Positions 17,407 through 25,329 of a DNA stretch of 64,000 nucleotides are shown here, one piece after another; position 1 is the stretch's first letter; every line of letters starts with the position of its first letter. Below the pieces are notes generated by a model. It was not told where the DNA came from and ran no database searches. It worked only from the letters and a program-made list of their open reading frames with translations. Source of the stretch: Microcoleus sp. EPA2 (GTDB lineage: Bacteria; Cyanobacteriota; Cyanobacteriia; Cyanobacteriales; Microcoleaceae); contig JAHRFD010000023.1 of NCBI GenBank assembly GCA_020882975.1, positions 44,449-108,448 of the forward strand, written 5' to 3'. Made by a program: the position numbers and the translations under genes.

Positions 17407-18573
17407 ATGACGAGTACCGTATTAAAGCCATCTTCTCATCCTCTAGCAGCCTACATTGACATCTTGGAATCAGGAAAAGCTTTACTTCCTGAATCGGCAG
17501 AAAATTTAATAGAAGTAGTCGGAGTTCTTAAAAGTTATGGAGTTGTTTTAGATGCCTATTCTCGGAATCTAAACTACATCGCTGAAGAACAGTTTTTAGT
17601 GCTTTTTCCGTTTTTTAAATATTTCAATGGGGAAGTTACTCTGCCGAAATTAATGCGCTATTTGTGGCACGATCGCATAAATTTTGAGTATGCCGAATAT
17701 TGCATGAAAACAATGCTGTGGCACGGTGGTGGCGGTTTGGATAGTTATTTGGATTCCCCGGAGTTTGATAATTTGGTCGAAAAGGCGATCGCTGCTAAAT
17801 TAAAAGGCAACTTTTTCATGCAGGGGCTCCATAAAGCATTTCCTGATTTTTTGCCGGAACAAGTGCGGATGCTGGCTTACTACACCGGTTTAGGTCAGTT
17901 TTGGCGGGTAATGAGCGATTTGTTTATGGACTTATCTGATTCCTACGATCGAGGGGAAACTAAGTCTATTGCTGACGTAGTTGATTTTGTTAAAGCTGGT
18001 TTAGTCGCAGCCGCCAGTTTACCAATTACCTACAGCGTCAAGATTAGCGGTCAAGTTTACGATATCATTCCTCCAGAGGCTGGATTGACATTTTTAGCAG
18101 ATGTAGCGATTCCCTATGTCGAGTCAATTTTCTTTCGGGGAACTGCATTTTTTGGAGTAGTTTCCTACAACGCTCAAGCTCATCAAATCCCGGAACAACA
18201 AAGAGACTTTAGCTATGGTGCTTTGTTTGCCGATCCTTTACCGATTGGAGGGGCGGGGATTCCGCCAACTCAATTGATGCAAGATATGCGGCATTTTTTG
18301 CCGGAGTATTTGCAAGAAATTTATCGCACTAGCTGTCGAGGCGAAGATGATGTGCGGGTGCAAATTTGTCAGAGTTTTCAAAAGTCGATGTTTTGCGTAA
18401 CGACGGCGACTATTTTGGGTTTGGCACCTCATCCCATGAATACATCAAATCCAGAGGAAAGAAAGGCTAATCGGGTTTATTTGGAAGGTTGGATGGATCG
18501 GTTTGGAAATTCTCGTTTGGATTGGGCTAATCAACCAACTAACAGGGCTTGTCAGTTGTTTCCCGAACGATAG
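17407..18573 (+). CDS. cupB: CO2 hydration protein CupB/ChpX
   Basis: This 388-residue soluble protein is the CO2-hydration subunit bound to the NdhF4/NdhD4 arm of NDH-1. It matches the Chp family: the KLMRYLWHDRINFEYAEYC region with His88 and Arg90, the WHGGGGLD loop, VRMLAYYTGLGQFWRVMSD, and the C-terminal CVTTATILGLAPHPMN and NRVYLEGWMDRFGNSRL. Family work places the metal-bound carbonic-anhydrase-like site near such conserved His/Arg residues; which ones act here is inference. The ndhF4-ndhD4 linkage favours the constitutive CupB (ChpX) over the low-CO2-induced CupA (ChpY). A palindrome just after the stop (18582-18652) may end the transcript. Confidence 0.93.
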   Translation: MTSTVLKPSSHPLAAYIDILESGKALLPESAENLIEVVGVLKSYGVVLDAYSRNLNYIAEEQFLVLFPFFKYFNGEVTLPKLMRYLWHDRINFEYAEYCMKTMLWHGGGGLDSYLDSPEFDNLVEKAIAAKLKGNFFMQGLHKAFPDFLPEQVRMLAYYTGLGQFWRVMSDLFMDLSDSYDRGETKSIADVVDFVKAGLVAAASLPITYSVKISGQVYDIIPPEAGLTFLADVAIPYVESIFFRGTAFFGVVSYNAQAHQIPEQQRDFSYGALFADPLPIGGAGIPPTQLMQDMRHFLPEYLQEIYRTSCRGEDDVRVQICQSFQKSMFCVTTATILGLAPHPMNTSNPEERKANRVYLEGWMDRFGNSRLDWANQPTNRACQLFPER

Positions 18574-18581
18574 TTAGTAAT

Positions 18582-18652
18582 TAGACATCTCCCATAATTA
18601 TTGTGGAACAGGCAGGATGCCTGTTCTTGACAAGCTTTTTGGGAGATGTCTA
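18582..18652. repeat. 71-bp palindromic element, copy 1
   Basis: Perfect 13-bp ends TAGACATCTCCCA / TGGGAGATGTCTA enclose a perfect inner hairpin GAACAGGCA-GGA-TGCCTGTTC. A related copy lies at 55882-55956. This one starts 9 bp past the cupB stop and may act as its transcript end. Confidence 0.8.
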
Positions 18653-18825
18653 TTGTAGGGTGCACAGGCAGCGAGAAATCTTTGATTCGCTGCTTGCGAC
18701 TGCGGACTGTCACGCACCCGGTAAAAAGTTGCTTGCTGGTGCGGCGAAAAAGTACCGAGTATTTTTTATAAAAAATTAATCGAACTCAATCAATAGGGCG
18801 ATCGCAACTTAAATAACTTTTAATT

Positions 18826-18860
<35 letters not shown>

Positions 18861-19134
18861 CAAATCAATAAACTCTTGAACTTGCTTATAGGAAACAGTA
18901 AAGTGTTAGTCAATCAGCCAAAAATAAACTGATTAATGAATTAATGCAAATTTCACTCTATGAGAGGTGCTCGTAGGAATAGAGTTTAGGACGGGCGCAA
19001 AACTAAGTTGTAAAGTCTATTTTCTGTAGGGCAATTTATGAGTTACCCCTACCAATGGTTTACGCTGCGTAAGTTCAGGAATTTTTACAGAATTGAGTTT
19101 ATTAGTTGGATTTAGTGGTGTTGAAAAAGGTGCG

Positions 19135-19242
19135 TCGCCTTCTGTAAAACCTACAAATAAAGCTAACATCTAGTTCCAGATTTCAGCATGACTGCACAGG
19201 TGACTCGCGCGAGATGTGTAGCAATACAGCAGATTCCACATT
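19135..19242. repeat. 108-bp direct repeat, copy A (upstream of the RTX gene)
   Basis: About 95 percent identical (5 differences seen) to 21532-21639. Both contain the segment ending in ATGACTGCACAGGTGACTCG. The two copies bracket the RTX-type gene in direct orientation. Confidence 0.85.
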
Positions 19243-19266
19243 TATGAAGGACACCGCGCGATCGAT

Positions 19267-19412
19267 CAGGGCTGTTTCATTCTCAGACAAATCATCATTT
19301 TGTAGGGGTAGTGCCCCCGTGCCTACCCTCTTCGTCCACGATTTTGTATGTGTTTCAGAGATCGGGGCGGGCACTCTTGGCACCGCCCCTACAAGAGAAT
19401 AAAACAGCCCTG
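19267..19412. repeat. 146-bp imperfect palindrome
   Basis: The ends CAGGGCTGTTTCATTCTC (19267-19284) and GAGAATAAAACAGCCCTG (19395-19412) are inverted with two mismatches. Inside, GTAGGGGTAGTGCCC and GGGGCGGGCACT with CACCGCCCCTAC continue the symmetry. It has no coding capacity and is MITE-like. Confidence 0.7.
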
Positions 19413-19437
19413 CCACGGTATGGACACTCCAAGATCT

Positions 19438-19639
19438 CATTAGTGTCAACTTAAGCTGTCAGCCCGCCAGTCCTTGCGCCCACCCGCTAGTCCGCCAGGG
19501 AATGAATTCCCTGTCTAATAGCTAAAGTCCTCTAAAGAAGACTAATGAGTTCTTCAGTCCTCTTTAGAGGACTTTAGCTTTGAGGCAGGGGTTTCAACCC
19601 TTGCCGGACTATGAGTTGTACCTTAATTTGACACCAATG
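19438..19639. mobile_element. 202-bp MITE-like element, second copy (inverted)
   Basis: The ends CATTAGTGTCAACTTAA and TTAATTTGACACCAATG match the ends of the element at 16914, with one change each. The left 28 bp match the complement of the right end of that copy, so it lies in the opposite orientation. Inner AGTCCTCTTTAGAGGACT and CAGGGGTTTCAACCC palindromes are shared. No target duplication is visible here, suggesting an older insertion. Confidence 0.75.
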
Positions 19640-19813
19640 GGCACGGTGCCGTGTTCCTACTTCATAAAGTCGGTTCAAACTTTACTTGTTGAGGTTAAAT
19701 CCAATAGCAAGGTCTGTCAATTTGTCCAGTCAATTAGATACTAACGAATGATTAACTTTAGTCACTAAACCAGTGCCTAACCATCCAAGCAAACTTGATT
19801 GAGGAATAAAAGA

Positions 19814-21454
19814 ATGAGCGGTTACAGTTTATCTCGACAAATCCCTGGGGGTAATGGAAGTGATAATTTTCCTTTGCCGAATATAGTTGCAAATCAGCTT
19901 ACTAATATCGCTGTAATAAGTGCAAATACGGACACATTTAAGCCTTTTTTAACGGTCAATAATCCTAGTGGAGCCGAAATTGGAAATGGTAACAATGCCA
20001 CTTTTACCCCCCCAGTAGGCGGTACTTTCGCGGGGATTGTTCGGGACGATAGAGGGACAGTTAAAGAAACAACGGTGTACACAGTCGAAGTGAATCTAGA
20101 GCCGAACAAGCTTAATAACACTAACAATGCTGATACTCCAGCCTTTACCCCCGGAAATTATCCAGGGTGGGTAGGTTCCATTGACGCATTGGACTACTAC
20201 CGCATTGAAGGGCCGGCTGTTGGTAAGTTGACGGCGACTCTGACAGGTATAGATGGTGCAGTCACTGTAAGATTACTGGACAAGGGCGGATTTGAAAAAG
20301 CTACAGCAAAAACAACAGCTAGTGCGGAGACTGCAATTCAATTGGAGTTTCTGATACCTTCAGCGAACGAAAGATATTTTTTGGAAGTTGCTCCTCAAGA
20401 TATTAAGAAGCCTGGTGATGGTCGGGGTGATGGTAAGAATAACAGTAGCAAATACAATCTGAATTTGGCATTTGCTACTTCCACAACACCGACTCCTGTG
20501 GTCACGACTCCGACTCCTGTGGTCACACCTCCAACACCTGTGGTCACACCTCCAACACCTGTGGTCACAACTCCGACTCCTGTGGTCACGACTCCGACTC
20601 CTGTGGTCACAACACCGACTCCTGTGGTCACGACACCGACTCCTGTGGTCACAACACCGACACCAACACCAACTCCAACTCCAACACCGACACCAACTCC
20701 AACACCAACGGCTGGTGGTACGCCTGTAACGATCGCGGCACCTGCAATCAATTCTTCGGGCCCTGGTACTCCCACTGGGCAACCAGCAAACACTGTTAGC
20801 GGTCAGTCTTACAACCTGTCAGACAATAATGACAATATTTTGGTGTCATCACTGCCCCCGGCTGCTGCTGGCAAACCAATCTTGGGGCTATCTGGCAACG
20901 ACAATATTACCGGGACAAGCGGCTTTGATATCATTAACGGAATGCAAGGAGCCGATACAATTGACGGAGGGGCTGGCAACGACTCTTTAACCGGCGGTAA
21001 AGGGTCGGATCAGATTGACGGCGGTGCTGGCGACGACAACTTGTCCGGCAATAATGACAACGATACTCTCACCGGAGGAGATGGCAATGACACTATCACC
21101 GGTGGTAAAGAAAATGATGTCCTGATTGGCGGCTTAGGCGACGACATACTGAGTGGCGATCGCGGTCAAGACATTCTCACAGGTGGCGGCGGAAGCGATA
21201 CATTTATCTTAACCGGAGGGGCGGCGACTGCTGCCACCCTAGCAGAGGCAGATGTGATTGCAGACTTTACTGTTGGGGACAAAATTGGTCTAACTGGCGG
21301 GAGTGTATTTGCTAGCCTCATCTTGGAAACTGTAAGTTTGAATCTGAATGGAGGAGCTCCTGTTAGTGCTACGGCAATTAAACTCGGCGGCTATTTGGGT
21401 ATCGTTGTAGGGGTTGCCCCAAGCGAGCTTACGGCAAGTGTTTTTGTGTCATAG
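19814..21454 (+). CDS. RTX-type (hemolysin-repeat) calcium-binding secreted protein
   Basis: The product has 546 residues. Residues about 1-215 look like a beta-sandwich region that includes a PPC-like part (PGWVGSIDALDYYRIEGPAVGKL). Next is a Pro/Thr linker of eight TPTPVVT heptads and a (TP)n tail (about 225-300), encoded by 21-bp DNA repeats. The C-terminal part (about 365-470) has RTX nonapeptides such as GGAGNDSLTGGKGSDQIDGG, which bind Ca2+ as a beta-roll. There is no N-terminal signal peptide, so type I secretion by a C-terminal signal is expected. ATG 19814 is preferred over the in-frame TTG 19799 because GAGGAA is 7 nt upstream. The gene lies between 108-bp direct repeats. Confidence 0.88.
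   Translation: MSGYSLSRQIPGGNGSDNFPLPNIVANQLTNIAVISANTDTFKPFLTVNNPSGAEIGNGNNATFTPPVGGTFAGIVRDDRGTVKETTVYTVEVNLEPNKLNNTNNADTPAFTPGNYPGWVGSIDALDYYRIEGPAVGKLTATLTGIDGAVTVRLLDKGGFEKATAKTTASAETAIQLEFLIPSANERYFLEVAPQDIKKPGDGRGDGKNNSSKYNLNLAFATSTTPTPVVTTPTPVVTPPTPVVTPPTPVVTTPTPVVTTPTPVVTTPTPVVTTPTPVVTTPTPTPTPTPTPTPTPTPTAGGTPVTIAAPAINSSGPGTPTGQPANTVSGQSYNLSDNNDNILVSSLPPAAAGKPILGLSGNDNITGTSGFDIINGMQGADTIDGGAGNDSLTGGKGSDQIDGGAGDDNLSGNNDNDTLTGGDGNDTITGGKENDVLIGGLGDDILSGDRGQDILTGGGGSDTFILTGGAATAATLAEADVIADFTVGDKIGLTGGSVFASLILETVSLNLNGGAPVSATAIKLGGYLGIVVGVAPSELTASVFVS
20487..20720. repeat. 21-bp and 6-bp tandem repeats in the RTX gene
   Basis: Eight 21-bp units around ACTCCTGTGGTCAC encode TPTPVVT, followed by ACACCAACTCC-type 6-bp repeats encoding (TP)n. 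Such linkers vary in copy number between strains. Confidence 0.9.
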
Positions 21455-21531
21455 TTTCTGTAGCGTGGGCTTTGTGAGTCCTATTTGAGTGGAATTAAGT
21501 GCGATCGCCTTTGAGTTTGACTTGGGGGCGA

Positions 21532-21639
21532 TCGCCTTCTGTAAAACCTACAGATCAGGCTAACATTTAGTTCCAGATTTCAGCATGACTGCACAGGTGA
21601 CTCGCGCGAGATGTGTAGCAATACAGCAGATTCAACATT
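21532..21639. repeat. 108-bp direct repeat, copy B (downstream of the RTX gene)
   Basis: The second copy of the repeat at 19135-19242. Its 3' part supplies the first ~18 codons of the remnant reading frame at 21585. Confidence 0.85.
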
Positions 21640-21848
21640 ATAGAATCAAATCCCTTGGCGATCGCCTGAATATTACGACATTGGATACAGTCCCGCGATT
21701 GCGAGAGTATGCAGAAAAAAATAAAACTTGTGTACAGGGCTTTCCCAATGCTCTGCCCTGTGAAGGTCATTGGAATAGTCAAGGCCATGAGCAAGTTGGT
21801 CAACTTATTGCAGAACACTTATGCGATAAGTTCAAAGCAGAGCCTTAA
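21585..21848 (+). pseudogene. remnant of an SGNH/GDSL-like hydrolase C terminus
   Basis: The 87-codon frame has two parts. The first ~18 residues come from the 108-bp repeat and look non-natural. The rest ends CEGHWNSQGHEQVGQLIAEH, which resembles the last block of SGNH/GDSL hydrolases, where a D-x-x-H-W-N-x-x-G-H pattern supplies the catalytic Asp and His; Asp is Glu here. The rest of the ~350-residue enzyme is missing. I read it as a 3' fragment left after the duplication or insertion that placed the RTX gene. It could also be a non-coding relic. Confidence 0.45.
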
Positions 21849-21868
21849 GTTTGAATCTGATCCTATAT

Positions 21869-22588
21869 CTAGATTCTGACTAAAAGACTGAGGCCGTGAG
21901 AATCAGTTCCACAAGTTCCAAACAAGCCGTGAGTTTCTGCTAAATCTTTGACTAAAGCAGTTTGTTTGGGACTTGATTTCCAAGGATTTGGATTACCATA
22001 GGCATAGTAAATTTCTACACCGTCAATGCCGAAACGAGCAGCTTCTGGGATTAATTTATCGGCGGTCGATCGATACCGACAGGGATGGGCGAGAACGGCT
22101 AAACCTCCTGCTTCATGAATAGCTTCAATTACTCTGGTGGCTGCATACAAATAAGTTCCTTCTGTACCTTTACCTCCTAAGTAGGGTTGGAGACTGGAAT
22201 GTTGCGGATCGAAGCCATAACCGAGAATATGTACATCGTTATTGAGTAATTCAGCATTAATTTCCACCCCTGTCCACAGAGTTGGTATGGTGCTATTGTT
22301 ATCGGGATGCTCTAATTTCCAATTATCTAACCAAATTTGAGCTTTTTCGTAGCCTTTGGTGCTGTGGTGGTCTGTAATAGCTAAGCCTTTGACCCCAAGG
22401 GCGATCGCTTTTTGGAGCAATTCCTCTGGCTGCAAGCGTCCATCCGAGTACACTGTGTGCATATGGAAGTTATAGGAACCGGGACAGCTATGAGCATCAA
22501 TTGTCTGGAAGACTTGTTTGAGTGCACAGATATTTTGGGCTTGGGGTTTGAGACTAGAACCAGGGGAGGGAGCGAGATTGATATTCAT
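21869..22588 (-). CDS. PHP-domain metal-dependent phosphoesterase
   Basis: The 239-residue protein has the PHP signature motifs. FHMHTVYSDG (about 42-51) supplies the first metal histidines, ITDHHS (about 75-80) the second, GVEINAE the acidic third, LAHPCRY the fourth (about 171), and GTDSHG the last (D-x-H) near residue 230. PHP enzymes hydrolyse phosphoesters such as nucleotides (for example YciV/Rnm-like 5'-3' exonuclease). The length is short for Rnm (about 290), so the substrate is left open. It starts at ATG 22588 and is followed by the remnant at 21848 on the other strand. Confidence 0.9.
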   Translation of the reverse strand: MNINLAPSPGSSLKPQAQNICALKQVFQTIDAHSCPGSYNFHMHTVYSDGRLQPEELLQKAIALGVKGLAITDHHSTKGYEKAQIWLDNWKLEHPDNNSTIPTLWTGVEINAELLNNDVHILGYGFDPQHSSLQPYLGGKGTEGTYLYAATRVIEAIHEAGGLAVLAHPCRYRSTADKLIPEAARFGIDGVEIYYAYGNPNPWKSSPKQTALVKDLAETHGLFGTCGTDSHGLSLLVRI

Positions 22589-22673
22589 AAGTGTTCCTAT
22601 AAAAAAAACTAGCCTTGTTCAATATATCTAATAAATTGATATGTTGCACTTGTGGCGATAGTGGCACCGGGCG

Positions 22674-22734
22674 GGGCGGGTTTATGAGATTATTGATTTT
22701 TGGCAGAAATGGTTTGTAAAACCCGCCCCTACAG
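22674..22734. repeat. inverted repeat upstream of the PHP gene
   Basis: GGGGCGGGTTTATGAG and TTTGTAAAACCCGCCCC form an imperfect inverted repeat in the spacer between the kinase fusion and the PHP gene. It is similar in style to other GGGGCGGG repeats (25245, 19372). Confidence 0.5.
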
Positions 22735-22763
22735 GTTTGTTGAGAATGGTGCAAGATATTAAT

Positions 22764-25148
22764 TCACTGGCATTTTAAACCTGCGGCGGCGGCTGTGGGA
22801 AATTCGATGGGCACAAATGTCAGGCCAAATTGTTCTCTGGAACACGGAACAATGTGCGCCACTCGTTTAGGAGAGTTTTTTCGATTACCGGTGTTTGGGT
22901 CAAATTCAATTATACCTGTGGCTCCACTGGCTTGAAACTTTGGTGCTGCTAAGGTTTTTTGCATTCCTTCGCGGCTGGGTTCTGGCTGCATTTCTAGGGC
23001 TTGAATCAAGGTGCGGGCGGCATCGTAGGTTAAGGCCGATCGAGTATTTACCGGGCCTCCCCACAATTTTTCAGCGTTTTGAGGAAAATTTTTGTCAAAA
23101 CTGATTAACGGATGCCAAAATACGGATACTCCCAGTTTGTTAACAGATTTCAATTGCTTGGCTAATTCTAATGTTCTCGTTTCGTACAGAGTCCAAGGGC
23201 CGATAATCCAATTGCGATCGTTGTTAGCTTTAATCATTTCGAGCGCATTTTCCAGGGAACTGGTGACTTGACCATCGGGAATCACAAGTATGGCTATTTT
23301 TCCCTCTTTTTCAACTTCGGCAATTGCTGCTGGGGCGTTAAAATTATTTTTAGATAAATCATAATAATTATTGATTCTAAAAGTGGTTCCTCCTAGGGCT
23401 TCAAATTGTTTTTTGAATTCTTCCCACAACGAAGCGCTGAAGGGACTGTTGGGATTGTAAAATACTGCCACTTTTTTCCAATCGACTGAGATTAGTTGAT
23501 TTACTAAACCTTCAGCTTCTATGCTAGTTGTCGGCGCTGTCCGAAAGAAAAATTTCCGGGGTTTGCGTGTCAGTTCTTCTGTTGTGCTTCCCGGAGAAAT
23601 AGCGACAAGTTTATTGCGATCGTAAATATCTACTGTTTCCACGGTCATGTCGCTGGTGTAGTGTCCGATTACTGCTAAAATATCGGGCTGAGCAACCAGA
23701 GAATTTGCTCTTTTAACTGCGTAGGATTTGATATTTCCGTCATCGGCGATGATGACTCTCAGTCCTTTGCGTTTAAGAGGTTTTGTTTCGAGTAATTCTT
23801 GACCGGGAAAGTCTTTATTGCTATTACTGGGAGTGATGAGACTTAAATTAACTTCTGTTTGAGCCTGAGCAATGCCGCGCAGCAGTTCTTCTGCTAAGTT
23901 GGCATTGAAAATGCTGCCGTCCTGATTTCTGCGGACGGGAACGACTATTGCGATGGTGTAATATTCTGCGTTGATTGATTTGAGCAGGGCATTGTTGATG
24001 TAAATTAAAGTTTCTGGGTCTTTACGGTCTTCTTTCCAAGACTGTTTGAGCAATTTTAAAGCTTCTGGATAATTTAAATCGGCAAACTCATTGATTCCTC
24101 TTTGTTTTGACCAGAGTGGCGAGGTTTGAATGAGGAGTTTTTCTCCTGAACTGATACCCTCTACAGAGGCTAGTGAAGGAATTGTTGGTCGAAATAAGGA
24201 GAAAGAATAGGCGATGATTAATGCAGAGGCTACTCCCGCAAGGCCGAACAGTAACCAACGAAAGTGGGGTGAATTTTTTCTTGGTTTTGACTTGACTGGT
24301 GCTACAAGAGGCTTTAAGGCTTGCAAAACCTCGGTAGCAGATTGGTAGCGGTCTTTAAAGTTAAAGCGCACCATCTTGGTTAAGATATTTTTAAGTGGGT
24401 CGCTCAGGCGATCGGATGTTAAATGAGTCCAGATAAATTCGCAACTATCAGGGTCTTGTGGCAGATTGGTGGGACGGCGCCCGGTGAGAGCTTGAATTGT
24501 GATAATTCCTACTGCATAAATATCATTATATGGTTGGGGAATTGACTGGGGATTGTATTGCTCTGCTGGCATATAACCTGTTGTCCCCCATGCTTTTGAT
24601 GTCAATATTTCACCTGTACTGTTAGAAGTCAAAGTGCTTACTTCTCTGACTGCTCCAAAATCAATCAGAACTATTTTATTCCCTGTTATAGACCTAATTA
24701 AGTTAGAAGGTGTCAGATCGCGATGAATAATATTTGCGTTGTGAACAAGTTGTAAAATTTCAAGGATTTTTTGTAAAAAGGAAATCGCCTGTGCTTCAGT
24801 CCAGTGATTTTTTGCCGTAAGGAGTTCTTGACTTAGGGCAGTTCCTGTAATAAATTCTTGAACTATGTAAAAATTGTCATTTTCCTCAAAGTGATTTAAT
24901 AATGTGGGAATGCGAGAATCATTTCCCAAAGTCTGCAAAGCCAAAACTTCTTTTTGAAATCGGTTCCTGGCTTTTTTTAGTACCAAGGGATTTTCGGTAT
25001 GAGGAAAAGGAATTTCTTTAATGACGCAGGGTGGATTTGAGGGGTTTTGTAAATCTTGAGCTATGTAGGTTATGGCTGTTCCTCCCTGTCCTAATTGATT
25101 AATGATTTTATAGCGTCCGGTCAGTTCATCTCCGGGATTGAGAGACAT
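22764..25148 (-). CDS. receptor-type Ser/Thr protein kinase fused to an ABC-type periplasmic binding domain
   Basis: This 794-residue protein joins two modules. Residues about 12-285 are a Hanks-type kinase: glycine loop LGQGGTAITY, Lys44 in VIKEI, catalytic HRDLTPSNL (142-150), DFG (163-165) and the activation segment ending MPAEQ. A single membrane helix lies at about 297-318. The outer part (about 387-780) resembles type-1 periplasmic amino-acid binding proteins (Peripla_BP_6): IAIVVPVRRNQDGSIFN, VIGHYTSDMTVETVDIYDRNKLVAISPGST, VAVFYNPNSPFSASLWEEF. The outer domain probably senses a small ligand and signals to the kinase. It could also be a distorted transporter-derived domain without a ligand. 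Confidence 0.9.
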   Translation of the reverse strand: MSLNPGDELTGRYKIINQLGQGGTAITYIAQDLQNPSNPPCVIKEIPFPHTENPLVLKKARNRFQKEVLALQTLGNDSRIPTLLNHFEENDNFYIVQEFITGTALSQELLTAKNHWTEAQAISFLQKILEILQLVHNANIIHRDLTPSNLIRSITGNKIVLIDFGAVREVSTLTSNSTGEILTSKAWGTTGYMPAEQYNPQSIPQPYNDIYAVGIITIQALTGRRPTNLPQDPDSCEFIWTHLTSDRLSDPLKNILTKMVRFNFKDRYQSATEVLQALKPLVAPVKSKPRKNSPHFRWLLFGLAGVASALIIAYSFSLFRPTIPSLASVEGISSGEKLLIQTSPLWSKQRGINEFADLNYPEALKLLKQSWKEDRKDPETLIYINNALLKSINAEYYTIAIVVPVRRNQDGSIFNANLAEELLRGIAQAQTEVNLSLITPSNSNKDFPGQELLETKPLKRKGLRVIIADDGNIKSYAVKRANSLVAQPDILAVIGHYTSDMTVETVDIYDRNKLVAISPGSTTEELTRKPRKFFFRTAPTTSIEAEGLVNQLISVDWKKVAVFYNPNSPFSASLWEEFKKQFEALGGTTFRINNYYDLSKNNFNAPAAIAEVEKEGKIAILVIPDGQVTSSLENALEMIKANNDRNWIIGPWTLYETRTLELAKQLKSVNKLGVSVFWHPLISFDKNFPQNAEKLWGGPVNTRSALTYDAARTLIQALEMQPEPSREGMQKTLAAPKFQASGATGIIEFDPNTGNRKNSPKRVAHIVPCSREQFGLTFVPIEFPTAAAAGLKCQ

Positions 25149-25329
25149 AAATTTTAAAAAAAAGTAGTGCTGTTTTAATATATTTAATTAGCTGAAAATC
25201 TTTCATAATCCGGCATCCCTAGTGGGAGTTTTGAGAGAGGACGCCGGGGCGGGCATTGTTTTCAGTGCACCGCACCCGATCGCATTTTCCAGTCTCCAGC
25301 CAAGGGTTACTTTCATGTTGAAGTACCCG

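Noticed and set aside
20360..20793. Val/Gly- and Cys/Arg-rich minus frames inside the RTX gene
   Set aside because: They are shadows of the TPTPVVT repeats; no independent coding signal.
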